Assembly: GCF_006716785.1 (NCBI RefSeq)
Contig: NZ_VFPQ01000001.1
Coordinates: 1,364,001-1,428,000, forward strand
Origin: Thermopolyspora flexuosa
Lineage (GTDB): Bacteria > Actinomycetota > Actinomycetes > Streptosporangiales > Streptosporangiaceae
Reading direction: 5' to 3'
DNA length: 64,000 bases
Shown here: positions 34,372 through 46,510 of the stretch, in pieces
Layout of the letters: each line of letters opens with the position of its first letter
Numbering within the stretch: the first letter of the stretch is position 1
Position numbers and translations under genes: made by a program
Notes under the pieces: model-generated
What the model was told of the DNA's origin: nothing
What the model saw: only the letters and a program-made list of their open reading frames with translations
The model's database searches: none

Positions 34372-35127
34372 TCACACGAACGCCCGCAACGTGACCCCGG
34401 CCGCGAGCAGCGACTCGCGCACCGCCCGCGCGAGCCGTACCGCGCCGGGGGTGTCGCCGTGCACGCAGATCGACCGCGCGTCCACCCGGACCCGGCTGCC
34501 GTCCACCGCGACCACCTCGCCGGTGGTGGCCATGCGCACCGCCCGCTCGGCCACCTCGTCCGGGTCGTGCAGCACCGCGCCCGGCTCGCGGCGGGAGACG
34601 AGCGTGCCCTCGGGGGTGTAGGCGCGGTCGGCGAAGCACTCGGCGACCGTGGTCACGCCGTGCCGCTCGCCCACCTTGTGCACCACCGACCCGGGCAGGG
34701 TGAGCACCGGCAGGCTGGAGCGGTACTCGGCCACCGCGGTGACCAGCGCCTCGGCCTGCTCGGCGTCCCGGCACACCCGGTTGTACAGCGCGCCGTGCGG
34801 CTTGACGTAGGCGACCTCGCCGCCCATCGCCCGCGCGATGCCGTCCACCGCCGCGAGCTGGTAGAGGATCTCCGCGCGCAGCTCCTCGGGGTCGACGTCC
34901 ATCTCCCGCCGCCCGAACCCGGCCAGGTCGCGGTAGGACACCTGGGCCCCGATCGCCACCCCCCGCTCCAGGGCGGCGGCGCAGGTGCGCCGGATGGTGA
35001 GCGGGTCGCCCGCGTGGAACCCGCAGGCGATGTTCGCGCTCGTCACCACGTCGAGCAGGGCCTCGTCGTCGCCGAGACGCCAGATCCCGTACCCCTCGCC
35101 GAGATCGGCGTTCAGATCAATGATCAT
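34372..35127 (-). CDS. pxpA: 5-oxoprolinase subunit A (LamB/YcsF family)
   Basis: 251 aa. It starts MIIDLNADLGEGYG, and SANIACGFHAGDP and YVKPHGALYN are the family's catalytic and structural motifs. PxpA carries the pyroglutamate-binding TIM-like barrel and acts with PxpBC to convert 5-oxoproline to glutamate using ATP, removing a toxic by-product of Gln/Glu cyclisation. The ATG is preceded by GGAG at 9 nt. It is the first gene of a compact operon reading away from the 35 kb hypothetical protein gene on the same strand. Confidence 0.95.
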   Translation of the reverse strand: MIIDLNADLGEGYGIWRLGDDEALLDVVTSANIACGFHAGDPLTIRRTCAAALERGVAIGAQVSYRDLAGFGRREMDVDPEELRAEILYQLAAVDGIARAMGGEVAYVKPHGALYNRVCRDAEQAEALVTAVAEYRSSLPVLTLPGSVVHKVGERHGVTTVAECFADRAYTPEGTLVSRREPGAVLHDPDEVAERAVRMATTGEVVAVDGSRVRVDARSICVHGDTPGAVRLARAVRESLLAAGVTLRAFV

Positions 35128-35282
35128 TGGGCTTCACTCCGGATCGGTTCGCCTCGGCCGCTGCGGGCGCGCGCGGCACCCTCAATCCTAGGAAGCCCTC
35201 CGGGGGCGCGTCCCCTTGCCGGGAGCGTTCCAATGCGCGAACCCCAGGGCCTCGCGTGCCGCAGGCGGTGCCGTACCGCGAT

Positions 35283-36884
35283 CTAGAGGGGCGGGTCGGG
35301 CAGGTCGGCGATCTCGTCGAGCGCGGCGATCAGCTCGTCCGGGTGGTCGCCGATCCGCTCGGCGATCTCGATGAGCACGTGCAGCACGTCGTGCCGGTCG
35401 TGGCCGAGGTCGAGCAGCCGCTGCGCGGCGTCCCACAGCTGCGGCGGCTCGCCGTCCCACAGCCGCTTGGCGATCTCCTCGTGCCAGGCGAGGTGCTCGT
35501 GCAGGTCGGGGCGGTGCCGCTCCTCGAGGTGGTCGAGCTCGATGAGGATGCGCCGGTCGGCCTCGTCCGCCGGGTTGAGCCGGTCGAGGATCACCGTGCC
35601 GCGCACGCCCTCCAGGTACGGGAACGCGAAGGCGCGGCGGGCGAGCGCGGACAGGTCCTTGTCCGGCAGCAGGCGCTGCACCAGGGAACGGTCGAGGCCG
35701 AACGTGGTCGGGTCCCGGTACGCCTCGGTGAACTTCGCCGTCGCCTCCCACACCGCGTCCAGGGTGGCCCGGACCGCGTGCTCGGGCAGGCCCATGCGGG
35801 GCGCGGCGAACCGCACCCACGCGGCGAGCACGTGCGGCATCGCCTCCTGCTCGGCCGGGCTGAGCAGCACCTTGCGCGGCAGCCAGTCGAGCAGGAACGT
35901 CTCGCACTTGGTCGGGCTCACCCGCAGCGGCCGCCCGAAGTCCTGGTCGCAGCCGTAGTCGATGATGTGGTCGGCGCACCGGGAGGCCGCCGACGGGTCG
36001 GACAGCTGCTCGGCCGCGTCCGAGGCGAGGAACTCGGCGGCGAGCATCGCCCGCCGCTCCCGGTTGTACGGGGCCTCGCTGTACAGCGGCGCGGGCCGCT
36101 TGCGCCCCGGCGGCAGCGCCTTGACCCGGGCCCGGGCGAACGCGTGGTAGGTGCGGTAGCTGTCGCTCACCGGGTACGGCCGGCCCCGGCCGCCCGACTC
36201 CCGGGTGGCCTTCATCGCGACCTCGAGCAGCGCCCGCGCCTGCTGCGGCTCGAGCGGCTCGAACCGCAGCATCGGGTTCGCCTCGGCCTCCGCGCGGGCC
36301 TGCTCCAGCAGCTTGTCCACCTGCGAGGAGACCCAGGCGTCGCGGGCCATGCCGCGCAGGTTGTAGTCGACCACCACCACGAGGGCGTGCGGGTCCTCGG
36401 TCGGCGGGGTGTTCGGGTCGCTCAGCGCGTCCTCGCCCCGGTAGGCGAAGGTGCACACCACCGTGTCCTGGTCGCCGTAGGCGTCCCGGGAGACGAAGCA
36501 CTCCACGGGCTTGACCGCGCCCACCCGCTCGACCCAGCGCGGCCGGGCGACCTTGGACTCCATGAGCGCCAGCGCCGCGCCCTCCGCCTTCGCCGCCTGC
36601 CGGGAGGTGCCGAGGTAGGCGATCGTGATCAACAGGGTGAGCGCCGCCGGGGTGCCCGCCTTGGCCGCGTAGTCCACCAGCCCCTCGCCGAGCACCTGCT
36701 CCACGTCGCCGCCGCGCACCCGCTGCCCCCACCACGCGCCGAGCATGTCGGAGACCATCAGCTCGGCGTCGAGCGGACTGCGTACGGCGAGCAGCTCGCG
36801 GGCCGCGACCAGCATCTCGGCGAACACCGCTTCGGGCGACTCGGGCCCCGGTGCCCGGTACCGATGCCGATGCGGGTCGCTCAC
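35283..36884 (-). CDS. conserved actinobacterial hypothetical protein
   Basis: 533 aa, soluble, with no signal or membrane segment. The start is GTG preceded by GGGAGG at 4 nt. The protein is largely helical. Notable features are a central region with TCAHIID-like Cys/His residues (CADHIIDYGCDQDFGRP), a SPTKCETFLLDWLPRKV segment, and a C-terminal helical domain (RHRPDLHEHLAWHEEIAKRL). This is a pattern I know only from hypothetical proteins of high-GC Gram-positives. I cannot assign a function. It lies 155 bp upstream of pxpA on the same strand but is probably a separate transcription unit. Confidence 0.75.
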   Translation of the reverse strand: MSDPHRHRYRAPGPESPEAVFAEMLVAARELLAVRSPLDAELMVSDMLGAWWGQRVRGGDVEQVLGEGLVDYAAKAGTPAALTLLITIAYLGTSRQAAKAEGAALALMESKVARPRWVERVGAVKPVECFVSRDAYGDQDTVVCTFAYRGEDALSDPNTPPTEDPHALVVVVDYNLRGMARDAWVSSQVDKLLEQARAEAEANPMLRFEPLEPQQARALLEVAMKATRESGGRGRPYPVSDSYRTYHAFARARVKALPPGRKRPAPLYSEAPYNRERRAMLAAEFLASDAAEQLSDPSAASRCADHIIDYGCDQDFGRPLRVSPTKCETFLLDWLPRKVLLSPAEQEAMPHVLAAWVRFAAPRMGLPEHAVRATLDAVWEATAKFTEAYRDPTTFGLDRSLVQRLLPDKDLSALARRAFAFPYLEGVRGTVILDRLNPADEADRRILIELDHLEERHRPDLHEHLAWHEEIAKRLWDGEPPQLWDAAQRLLDLGHDRHDVLHVLIEIAERIGDHPDELIAALDEIADLPDPPL

Positions 36885-37264
36885 GAGACCTCCCGCTCCG
36901 TCGACCGCTGTGCGTTGGCTCGCTCGCTCACCCGTCCACCTTCTCGCATTCCGGCCGCGAGTGCCGCGCGGAACGCGGGACGGTAACCGTTACGAAATGA
37001 GATCGGATAGCGGAACATGTCTGACGGCCGGGTCCGGCCGCCTCGCCGCGCCCCGCGCCGGGGCGCCCGGCCCGCCGTCCGGTCCGTGCGACGCCGAGAG
37101 GGCAGGCCGCCCCATTCAAACACGCGCCCGGGCGGCGCCGGAGGCGATCGCGCCGGCGGGGCCGCCCGGCCGCCGGGCGCGTGCCGCGGCTCCGCGAGGT
37201 ATTCGTTCCATGACTTTCCGCGCGGCTGGCGACCCTCGCCGCCCGGACGTGCGAAGCTGGTCCC
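36885..37264. other. divergent intergenic region
   Basis: It contains a small perfect inverted repeat, GTAAC-C-GTTAC, at 36983-36993, which could be an operator for either neighbour. Otherwise I see nothing. Confidence 0.35.
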
Positions 37265-37843
37265 ATGCGCATCCAGGTCGCCCAGCAGCCCGAGGCCGAC
37301 GACCTGCTCGGCCGCGATCCGTTGGCGCTGCTCATCGGCATGCTCCTCGACCAGCAGGTTCCCATGGAGAGGGCGTTCTCCGGACCGTACACGATCGCCG
37401 TACGCCTAGGTCGCGATCATATCTCTGGGCTGGACTCGCACGAGATCGCCGCATACGATCCGGAGGCATTCGCCGAGCTGCTCGCGCGCAAGCCCGCGGT
37501 GCACCGGTACCCCAAGGCGATGGCGCAGCGGATCCAGCGGCTGGCCGCGTACATCGTCGACCACTACGGCGGCAAGGCGGAGGCGATCTGGGCGGACGCG
37601 GCCGACGGCGGCGAGCTGCTGCGCCGCCTGGAGGCGCTGCCGGGCTTCGGCAGGCAGAAGGCCCAGATCTTCGTGGCGCTGCTGGGCAAGCGGCTGGGCG
37701 TCGGCCCGCCCGGCTGGCGTGAGGCGGCCGGGCCGTACGGGGAGGAGGGTGTGTATCGGTCGGTGGCCGACGTGGTCGACGCCGAGAGCCTGGCGAAGGT
37801 TCGTCAGGCCAAGCGGGAGGCCAAGCAGGCCATCAGGAAGTAG
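37265..37843 (+). CDS. HhH-GPD-type DNA glycosylase-like protein
   Basis: 192 aa. The N-terminus (DPLALLIGMLLDQQVPMERAF) and the helix-hairpin-helix LEALPGFGRQKAQIFVALLG mark the TIGR03252-type HhH-GPD family. Endonuclease III relatives carry a catalytic Asp and Lys near the hairpin and an Fe-S cluster. The Fe-S cysteines are absent here, and I do not see the usual catalytic Lys in the hairpin, so activity may differ from Nth. It probably takes part in base-excision repair, but no substrate is predicted. No strong ribosome site precedes the ATG. Confidence 0.85.
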   Translation: MRIQVAQQPEADDLLGRDPLALLIGMLLDQQVPMERAFSGPYTIAVRLGRDHISGLDSHEIAAYDPEAFAELLARKPAVHRYPKAMAQRIQRLAAYIVDHYGGKAEAIWADAADGGELLRRLEALPGFGRQKAQIFVALLGKRLGVGPPGWREAAGPYGEEGVYRSVADVVDAESLAKVRQAKREAKQAIRK

Positions 37844-38034
37844 GCTGATCTTGCGGCGTACGGCGGGCGTGATTCTGACGCGACCTGACAGGATGCGTTG
37901 ACCGCATGGCGGCCGGGACTTCCGTCCGCGTATGCCCATCGCCGATGATGTAGGGCAGGTCCAACCCTGCCAAGAACCACAGTTATGGAGATGTGCCTCG
38001 TGGGAGACCCTGGCACGCGACGGAGGTGCCGACC

Positions 38035-40119
38035 ATGAGTGCGGAGACCTCCGTTCCCCCTCCCGAGTCGGGTGTGGACATCTCGGATTCCGCTCTGCTG
38101 AGGGGCATCACGGCGGAGGCCCCCTTCGCCTTCGCCGTCTTCGACGTCGAGGGCCGTTTCCAGCGTGTGAACGAGGCCTTCACCGACCTCACCGGACTGC
38201 CCGTGGACCGGCACATCGGGCGGCTGCCCGAGGAGTTCCTGCCGGCGGACCTCGCGGCGGTGATGTCCGGTGCGGTGCGCAGGGTGGTCGAGGAGGACCG
38301 CCCGGTGACCGACGGTGACGTCCGCACGCGCCTGAGCGGCGGGGAGACCCGGCACTGGTCGCTGGTTTTCTTCCCGGCCCGGGACGAGGGCCGGCTGATC
38401 GGCGTGGGCATGTTCGGCTCGGACGTCACCGAGCGGCAGCGGCAGGAGGACGAGCTGCGCCGCAACGAGGAGCGCTACCGCTCCCTGGTGGAGTCCCAGC
38501 AGCAGCTCGTGTGGATCACCAAGCCCAGCGGCGCGGTGGAGGAGGACGCCCCGCAGTGGCGGGCGGTCACCGGGCAGGGTCTGGAGGAGTACTTCGCCCA
38601 CGGCTGGCTCGGCGCGGTGCATCCGGAGGACCGGCCGGGCACCGAGGAGGCGTGGCGCGAGGCGCTGCGCGGCCGCACGATGTTCGAGTGGAGCTACCGG
38701 GTGCGCACCCGGGCGAGCGGCTACCGCTACTTCGAGGTGCGCGCGGTGCCGATCGTGCGGCACGGCAGGGTCGTCGAGTGGGTGGGCGCCAACACCGACG
38801 TGACCGCGCAGCGCGAGGCCGAGGAGATGCGCGGCAGGCTCACCGACCAGCTCGGCGCGGCGGCGCTGCGCACCGCCCGGCTGCAGGGCGCGACCGCGAT
38901 GCTCGCCGAGGCGCTCACCGTCGAGCAGGTCGTCCAGGTGATCATCGACGTGGGCCGTACCGCGCTCGCCGCCGACCGGTCGGCGGTCGCGCTGCTCGAC
39001 CCCGACCGCACCACGCTGCGGCTGATCAGCGGCGGCGGCATCCCCGACCTGCAGGGCATCTCCGGTGACGAGATCCCGCTCGACCACACGAACGTGCTGA
39101 CCATGGCGGTGAACAGCCGCCGCCCGGTGTTCGCCGAGTCGCCGGAGCACCTGCGCCAGCAGCTCGCCGACGCCGGCGCCGACGAGAGCGTGATCAAGGC
39201 GGTGCTCTCCAGCGACGAGCGCGCCTGGGTGGGCCTGCCGCTGCTCGCCGCGGGACGGGCGCTGGGCGCGCTGCGGTTCTCGTTCACCCGGACCCAGAAG
39301 ATCTCCCCGGAGGACGGGGTCTTCCTCGAGGCGCTCGCCGGTCAGTGCGCCCTCGCGGTGGAGCGGGCGACGCTGTTCGAGCGCGAGCACTCCACCGCCG
39401 AGACGCTGCAGCGCAGCCTGCTGCCCGACCGCCTGCCGGTGGTCAACGGCCTGGTGCTCGCGCAGCGGTTCCGCTCCGGCAGCCGCCACGTGCAGGTCGG
39501 CGGCGACTGGTACGACGCGTTCGTGCTGCAGGACGGCCGGGTGGCGGCCGTCGTCGGCGACGTGATGGGCAAGGGCGTGAAGGCCGCCGCGGGCATGGGC
39601 CGGATCCGCAACGCGGTGTGCGCCCTCGCGCTGACCAACCCGCCGCCCGCCGCGGTGCTCACCGGCCTGGACCGGGTGTTCGAGGCGACCGAGGAGGAAG
39701 AGCAGGTCACCACCCTCGCCTACATGATCGTCGAGCCGGGCACCGGGGAGGGCACGCTCGCCCTCGCCGGGCACCCGCCGCCGCTGCTCGTGTCCCCGCA
39801 GGGCACGCCGATGCTGTGCGACGCGGAGGCGGGCACCCCGCTGGGGTTCCCGACGAGCCGTCGCCAGTTCCGGTTCTCGGTGCCGCCGGGGCACACCGCG
39901 GTGCTCTACTCGGACGGGCTCGTGGAGAACCGCAAGCGCGGCTTGGACGCGGGTCTGGCGGAACTTTGCTCAGTTGTGACCGAGGCGCCACCCGAGGTTG
40001 TCACCAGCCCGCACATGCTGCTCGACTTCCTGGTGGATCGCATGCTGGCGGGGTATGAACAGGACGATGATGTAACTGTGTTGGCCGTCCATGTCCCTCC
40101 GACCACGAAGAGTGACTGA
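38035..40119 (+). CDS. PAS-PAS-GAF-SpoIIE serine/threonine phosphatase
   Basis: 694 aa. The start is the ATG after GGAGG at 8 nt. Two PAS domains come first: about residues 20-125 (FAVFDVEGRFQRVNEAFTD) and 130-260, the latter with a PAC-like motif. A GAF domain (about 275-430) follows, then a PPM/SpoIIE phosphatase domain from about 445. Its metal-binding Asps are in GGDWYDAF and VGDVMGKG, with the C-terminal YSDGLVE and DDDVTVLAV. Such proteins dephosphorylate anti-sigma factor antagonists in partner-switching pathways, with PAS/GAF sensing signals in the cytosol. The gene lies ~200 bp upstream of the principal sigma gene but is likely to act on an alternative sigma cascade elsewhere. Confidence 0.93.
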   Translation: MSAETSVPPPESGVDISDSALLRGITAEAPFAFAVFDVEGRFQRVNEAFTDLTGLPVDRHIGRLPEEFLPADLAAVMSGAVRRVVEEDRPVTDGDVRTRLSGGETRHWSLVFFPARDEGRLIGVGMFGSDVTERQRQEDELRRNEERYRSLVESQQQLVWITKPSGAVEEDAPQWRAVTGQGLEEYFAHGWLGAVHPEDRPGTEEAWREALRGRTMFEWSYRVRTRASGYRYFEVRAVPIVRHGRVVEWVGANTDVTAQREAEEMRGRLTDQLGAAALRTARLQGATAMLAEALTVEQVVQVIIDVGRTALAADRSAVALLDPDRTTLRLISGGGIPDLQGISGDEIPLDHTNVLTMAVNSRRPVFAESPEHLRQQLADAGADESVIKAVLSSDERAWVGLPLLAAGRALGALRFSFTRTQKISPEDGVFLEALAGQCALAVERATLFEREHSTAETLQRSLLPDRLPVVNGLVLAQRFRSGSRHVQVGGDWYDAFVLQDGRVAAVVGDVMGKGVKAAAGMGRIRNAVCALALTNPPPAAVLTGLDRVFEATEEEEQVTTLAYMIVEPGTGEGTLALAGHPPPLLVSPQGTPMLCDAEAGTPLGFPTSRRQFRFSVPPGHTAVLYSDGLVENRKRGLDAGLAELCSVVTEAPPEVVTSPHMLLDFLVDRMLAGYEQDDDVTVLAVHVPPTTKSD

Positions 40120-40326
40120 ATGAAACAGTCATAACGGTTGCTTTCGGGTATCGGTGACCCGGTTGCGTACGCACTACTGCCTCCGTCGGCCTAGGGTGGA
40201 TGACAACCGACGGGAGGCGGCCGTGCCACGCGGGGTGTCGTGCCAGAATGCTGAGCAGGTGCGTCGCGGTTCGAGCGGCCTCACCACCTGGGTCCATCTT
40301 CGCCATGCGTTGTTCGAGAGGTGTTC

Positions 40327-42060
40327 GTGTCGCCTGCAAGTTCGACTCGCTCGAAGCCAACAGAGCTGAACGAGCCCGTCATTCAGCGACTGATCGAGCG
40401 TGGGCGCTCGCAGGGTTTCCTCGAGTCTGAGGATGTTCGTAAGGCCTTCGAGGAGGCGGACATCCCGCTGTCGCACGCCGCTCAGTTCCTCCGCAACCTC
40501 AGCAAGGAGGGTGTGACCGTCGTGGTGACCGCCGCCGACGCCGCCGCGCCCAAGCGGTCGCGGAGCTCGAGCAAGCGTCGGTCCACCACGTCCACGCGGT
40601 CCACCACGACCACGAGGCGGTCGAAGACCGCCGCGGCGGCCGCCAAGGAGCAGCCCGACACGGTCACCGCGGTGGTGAGCGACGCGGATTCCGCCTCCGG
40701 CACCAAGTCGGCGGCGAAGTCCACCGCCAAGTCGACGAGGTCCACGGCGAAGTCGACCACGAAGTCGAGCGCGAAATCGACCACCAAGTCGGCGGCGAAG
40801 TCCACCGCGAAGAAGGAGACCGCGAAGAAGACGGCCGAGAAGCCGGCGACCAAGTCGACCCGGAAGAAGGCCGAGACCACGCCGGCGGCCGCGAAGATCG
40901 ACGCCAAGACCTCGCTCGACCTGCCCGAGGACGAGGTCGATCTCGACCTCGACGCCGACCTCGAGGCGGACCTCGACCTCGACCTGGACGACGTGGTCGA
41001 GGACGTCGACGTCGACCTCGACCTGGAGGACGAGGACGAGGACGACGAGCCGAAGTCGTCGAAGCCGGACGAGGACGTCGACGAGGAGGTCCTCATCCTG
41101 TCCGACGACGATGACGACGCGCCCTCCGCCCAGGTCGCCGCGGCCGGCGCCACCGCCGACCCGGTGAAGGACTACCTCAAGCAGATCGGCAAGGTCCCGC
41201 TGCTCAACGCCGAGCAGGAGGTCGAGCTCGCCAAGCGGATCGAGGCCGGCCTGTTCGCCGAGGAGCAGCTCAACAAGGAGGGCGACAAGCTCCCGCCCGA
41301 CGTACGCGCCGAGCTGGAGTGGATCGCCGAGGACGGCCGGCGGGCCAAGAACCACCTGCTGGAGGCGAACCTCCGCCTCGTGGTGTCGCTCGCCAAGCGG
41401 TACACGGGCCGCGGCATGCTCTTCCTCGACCTGATCCAGGAGGGCAACCTCGGCCTCATCCGCGCGGTGGAGAAGTTCGACTACACCAAGGGCTACAAGT
41501 TCTCCACGTACGCCACCTGGTGGATCCGGCAGGCGATCACCCGGGCCATGGCCGACCAGGCGCGCACCATCCGCATCCCGGTGCACATGGTCGAGGTGAT
41601 CAACAAGCTCGCCCGGGTGCAGCGGCAGATGCTGCAGGACCTCGGCCGCGAGCCGACCCCGGAGGAGCTGGCCAAGGAGCTCGACATGACCCCCGAGAAG
41701 GTCGTCGAGGTCCAGAAGTACGGCCGCGAGCCGATCTCGCTGCACACCCCGCTCGGCGAGGAGGGCGACAGCGAGTTCGGCGACCTCATCGAGGACTCCG
41801 AGGCGATCGTCCCGGCGGACGCGGTCAGCTTCACGCTGCTGCAGGAGCAGCTCCACTCGGTGCTCGACACGCTGTCGGAGCGCGAGGCGGGCGTGGTCTC
41901 GATGCGGTTCGGCCTCACCGACGGCCAGCCCAAGACGCTGGACGAGATCGGCAAGGTCTACGGCGTGACCCGCGAGCGCATCCGGCAGATCGAGTCGAAG
42001 ACCATGTCGAAGCTGCGCCACCCGTCGCGGTCGCAGGTGCTGCGCGACTACCTCGACTGA
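40327..42060 (+). CDS. rpoD: principal RNA polymerase sigma factor (HrdB/SigA type)
   Basis: 577 aa. GTG 40327 is preceded by GAGAGG at 5 nt. A short region 1.1-like segment (residues ~10-60) is followed by a long Lys/Ser/Thr/Ala-rich tract (about 68-185, repeated AKST units) and then an Asp/Glu-rich tract (about 195-270). Regions 1.2 ([16 protein letters not shown], about 277) through 4.2 are fully conserved: [31 protein letters not shown] and the [15 protein letters not shown]. It directs housekeeping transcription. The basic-then-acidic N-terminal insertion is a group feature of actinomycete HrdB, but here it is strikingly histone H1-like. A 13-bp hairpin follows. Confidence 0.97.
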   Translation: MSPASSTRSKPTELNEPVIQRLIERGRSQGFLESEDVRKAFEEADIPLSHAAQFLRNLSKEGVTVVVTAADAAAPKRSRSSSKRRSTTSTRSTTTTRRSKTAAAAAKEQPDTVTAVVSDADSASGTKSAAKSTAKSTRSTAKSTTKSSAKSTTKSAAKSTAKKETAKKTAEKPATKSTRKKAETTPAAAKIDAKTSLDLPEDEVDLDLDADLEADLDLDLDDVVEDVDVDLDLEDEDEDDEPKSSKPDEDVDEEVLILSDDDDDAPSAQVAAAGATADPVKDYLKQIGKVPLLNAEQEVELAKRIEAGLFAEEQLNKEGDKLPPDVRAELEWIAEDGRRAKNHLLEANLRLVVSLAKRYTGRGMLFLDLIQEGNLGLIRAVEKFDYTKGYKFSTYATWWIRQAITRAMADQARTIRIPVHMVEVINKLARVQRQMLQDLGREPTPEELAKELDMTPEKVVEVQKYGREPISLHTPLGEEGDSEFGDLIEDSEAIVPADAVSFTLLQEQLHSVLDTLSEREAGVVSMRFGLTDGQPKTLDEIGKVYGVTRERIRQIESKTMSKLRHPSRSQVLRDYLD

Positions 42061-42072
42061 TCTTGCGACGTC

Positions 42073-42109
42073 CCGGCTCGGCACCCGCCACGGCGCGGTG
42101 CCGGGCCGG
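42073..42109 (+). terminator. rpoD terminator
   Basis: A 13-bp stem (CCGGCTCGGCACC at 42073-42085 with 42097-42109, one G-U pair) and an 11-nt loop start 12 bases after the stop. No U-tract. Confidence 0.65.
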
Positions 42110-42940
42110 CCGTGCTCGCTCGCCTTCCCGCGCCGTCCGGCGCGGTGCCCGTCGCGTGCCGCTCACGCGGCCGTGCCCGCCGGTGCCGCGCTTGCGGTAT
42201 GAGGTCACGCTGCGCACCCGATCGGTAACCGTGTCGCCTCGGCGCCCAGGCGTGCCCACGCGAAAGCCTCGCCGGGCAGGCGAGTCACCGTGGTCGCGCC
42301 GGGCGGCCCCGGGCTCGTCCTTCGCCGGTGGCCTCCAGGCCTGTGCGGCGGCGATGGAACGGTCGAATACGGGACGCCGTGCCGTACCGGGTGCCTCCGG
42401 CCGGTTGCGGGCATCGTGCCCGCTTCCGGGAGGTCCTGCGGGGGCCGCAGGGGATGGGCGTGCTGGGCCGCGAAGGGCCTCGGGGCGGGCCCGCTCGGCC
42501 GGCGCGGAAGGACGACATGTCCGCCTCGCCGAGGAGCCACCTCGGCATGCCTTCGGACGGTCGCAGAGGCCGGGTACGGGCGTGCGACCGGAAAAGGGGA
42601 TACCCGGGGGAGAGCCCGGGCGGCCCGCCGCGCCTACGGGCCCGCTGAACGGCCCTCAGCGTGCGTGACCCGGCCGGGGGACGGGGAAGGCGTCCCCGCC
42701 CTCGCGTACGCGCACCGCAGGCGGCTCTGGGCCGCGTACGGACGCGTGCGCCGCGGAGCGGGGGACCGGCCGGGGTGGTTCCGGTGTCCGGGAACGCCCG
42801 CGAGAGCCGCCGGGCAACGCCCATCGGCCCTCGTCGGGAAACACGCTCCGCGCCCCGCTCACGTCGGAGTGCACCGGACGCGAAGCGTCATGTTCAGGAC
42901 GGGCGGCCGGGCGCCGGCCCGACCGCGCCGTCGGGTTCGC
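42110..42940. other. 830-bp gap without recognisable genes
   Basis: ORFs here are long only because of high GC, lack ribosome sites and have no protein-like composition. One 12-mer GCCGTGCCGTAC copy is at 42376-42387. I find no RNA gene. Confidence 0.5.
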
Positions 42941-43168
42941 TCAGCGCTTGCCGCTTGCGGACGGCGACGTCTCGTGAAGCCGGGCCGACTCGTCCTGGAT
43001 CTCGGCGCCCTTGGCGCGGAGCGCCGCAACGTGCTGACGTCCGTGGTGAGCGCAGAACAGCAGCTCCCCGCCGACCGGCAGGATCGCGCGAATGTAGGCC
43101 TGGGCGCCGCAACGGTCGCACCGGTCAAGCGCCGTCAGCGGCTTGGTGGGGGCAAGAGCTCCAGTCAC
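42941..43168 (-). CDS. DUF7455 family small zinc-ribbon protein
   Basis: 75 aa from a GTG start preceded by AAAGGCG. The motif CDRCGAQAYIRA followed by LLFCAHHGRQH supplies Cys17, Cys20, Cys39 and adjacent His residues, a likely zinc site. This family sits next to the principal sigma gene in many actinobacteria. Its function is unknown; an RNA polymerase or ribosome association is only a guess from position. It is divergent from parE. Confidence 0.85.
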   Translation of the reverse strand: MTGALAPTKPLTALDRCDRCGAQAYIRAILPVGGELLFCAHHGRQHVAALRAKGAEIQDESARLHETSPSASGKR

Positions 43169-43472
43169 GTATCGCCTTTCGGGTCATTCCCCACTGCCGT
43201 GGGGGACTCGGCGTCAGTCACTTGCAACAACATCTAACCGCGCCGGGACGTTCCCAATCACGCCCGCGCTACGCCCAGAGCGGAATGCGGTGAAAAGTGA
43301 CGAGGAACGCTCCCCGGATCACGCGTTTCCGTGGTCTGCTGGCAAGCTTGTACGCGGCGAGACGACAACAACGCTAAGCTACGCACAAATGTTCGATGCC
43401 GGGTACGGCGGTGAACGCGGCCCTCGGAGGCGGCCGCGAGGGCGGCGTCCCGGCCACGGAGTGGGAGTGGGT
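43169..43472. other. intergenic region between DUF7455 gene and parE
   Basis: It holds two divergent promoters. TAAGCT near 43374 is a -10 candidate for parE, but the nearest -35-like TTGTAC is 21 bp away, which is too far. The open frame extending parE upstream through here is not coding by composition. Confidence 0.4.
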
Positions 43473-45566
<2,094 letters not shown>

Positions 45567-45670
45567 CCCACCCTTGCCCGAGATCGGGCGAACAGTGGTC
45601 ATCTGGGCGATTGGTCCAATCCTGTCGGGGTAGCTCACTCACCGTGAGACAACCGTGACAGGGGGGAACG

Positions 45671-46390
45671 ATGTCTCAACATCGGGGGCGGAAGCTGTTC
45701 GCCGCACTCGCGCTCGCCGCGCTGGCGACCGGGTGCGGGGGCGGCTCCCAGCAGCTGGAGAACGTCGCGGCGACCGAGACGCCCGGCATGGACACCGCGT
45801 CCCCGGGGATGACGCCCGGGGCGACGCCACCGGGCACGGAGTCCCCGGGCACGGCGACCCCTGAGGGGCTGGCGGACATCGAGCGGGTGGGCCAGGCCGC
45901 GACGGAGGCCGTGCCGGGAGGCACCATCATCGAGATGGACGCCGAAGAGGACGGCAAGGTCTGGGACGTGACCGCCGTCGGCGAGGACGGCACGGCGCAG
46001 GCCATGAAGATCGACGCCGAGACCGCGAAGGTGACGGCATCGCCCTCCCCGAAGCCGGACGTCGACAAGGCCAAGGCCCAGGAGCTCGTCGAGGCCGCCA
46101 AGATCGACTACAAGCAGGCGGCCGAGAAGATCCTTGGTGAGGTGCCCGGCGGCCGGCTCACCAAGCTCGCGCTCGAGACCGAGGAGGAGAGCGGGAAGGC
46201 CGTCTGGACGGGCGAGGTGACCGACGAGCAGGGCGAGACCCGGGAGGTCACGGTCGACGCCGAGACCGGCGACGTGATGCCCGCGCCCGACCAGACCCCG
46301 GGCGGCGAGGAGAGCCCGACGAGCCCGGAGGCCACGCCCGAGGAGACCATGGAGCCGGGTCCGGAGGGTCCCGAGGCGAGCCCGTCGTGA
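45671..46390 (+). CDS. PepSY-domain lipoprotein
   Basis: 239 aa. ATG 45671 follows GGGGGGAA. The signal peptide ends in a lipobox, LATGC, with Cys22. A Thr/Pro/Gly-rich linker precedes two PepSY-like units: TIIEMDAEEDGKVWDVTAV ending IDAETAKV, and RLTKLALETEEESGKAVWTG ending VDAETGDV. An acidic Pro/Glu tail follows. PepSY domains are thought to inhibit peptidases or sense small molecules at the cell surface. It sits between parE and the redoxin gene, with its own ribosome site. Function is not known. Confidence 0.85.
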   Translation: MSQHRGRKLFAALALAALATGCGGGSQQLENVAATETPGMDTASPGMTPGATPPGTESPGTATPEGLADIERVGQAATEAVPGGTIIEMDAEEDGKVWDVTAVGEDGTAQAMKIDAETAKVTASPSPKPDVDKAKAQELVEAAKIDYKQAAEKILGEVPGGRLTKLALETEEESGKAVWTGEVTDEQGETREVTVDAETGDVMPAPDQTPGGEESPTSPEATPEETMEPGPEGPEASPS

Positions 46391-46411
46391 CGCACGTCGC
46401 GCATCGACGGC

Positions 46412-46441
46412 GGGTGGGCCTCCACCACCGGAGGCCCACCC
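46412..46441. terminator. bidirectional terminator
   Basis: A perfect 12-bp stem (GGGTGGGCCTCC with its complement) and a 6-nt loop between convergent genes. Confidence 0.75.
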
Positions 46442-46510
46442 CCACCCGGCCGCCCCGTCCGCGCGTACGCCGCGGCGGGCGGCCGCATCATGTACGGCCC
46501 GGGCCGCCGG

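Noticed and set aside
43143-43472. 110-codon N-terminal extension of parE
   Set aside because: It runs through the promoter gap and the 5' end of DUF7455 with non-protein-like composition; the conserved protein begins after the GTG at 43473.
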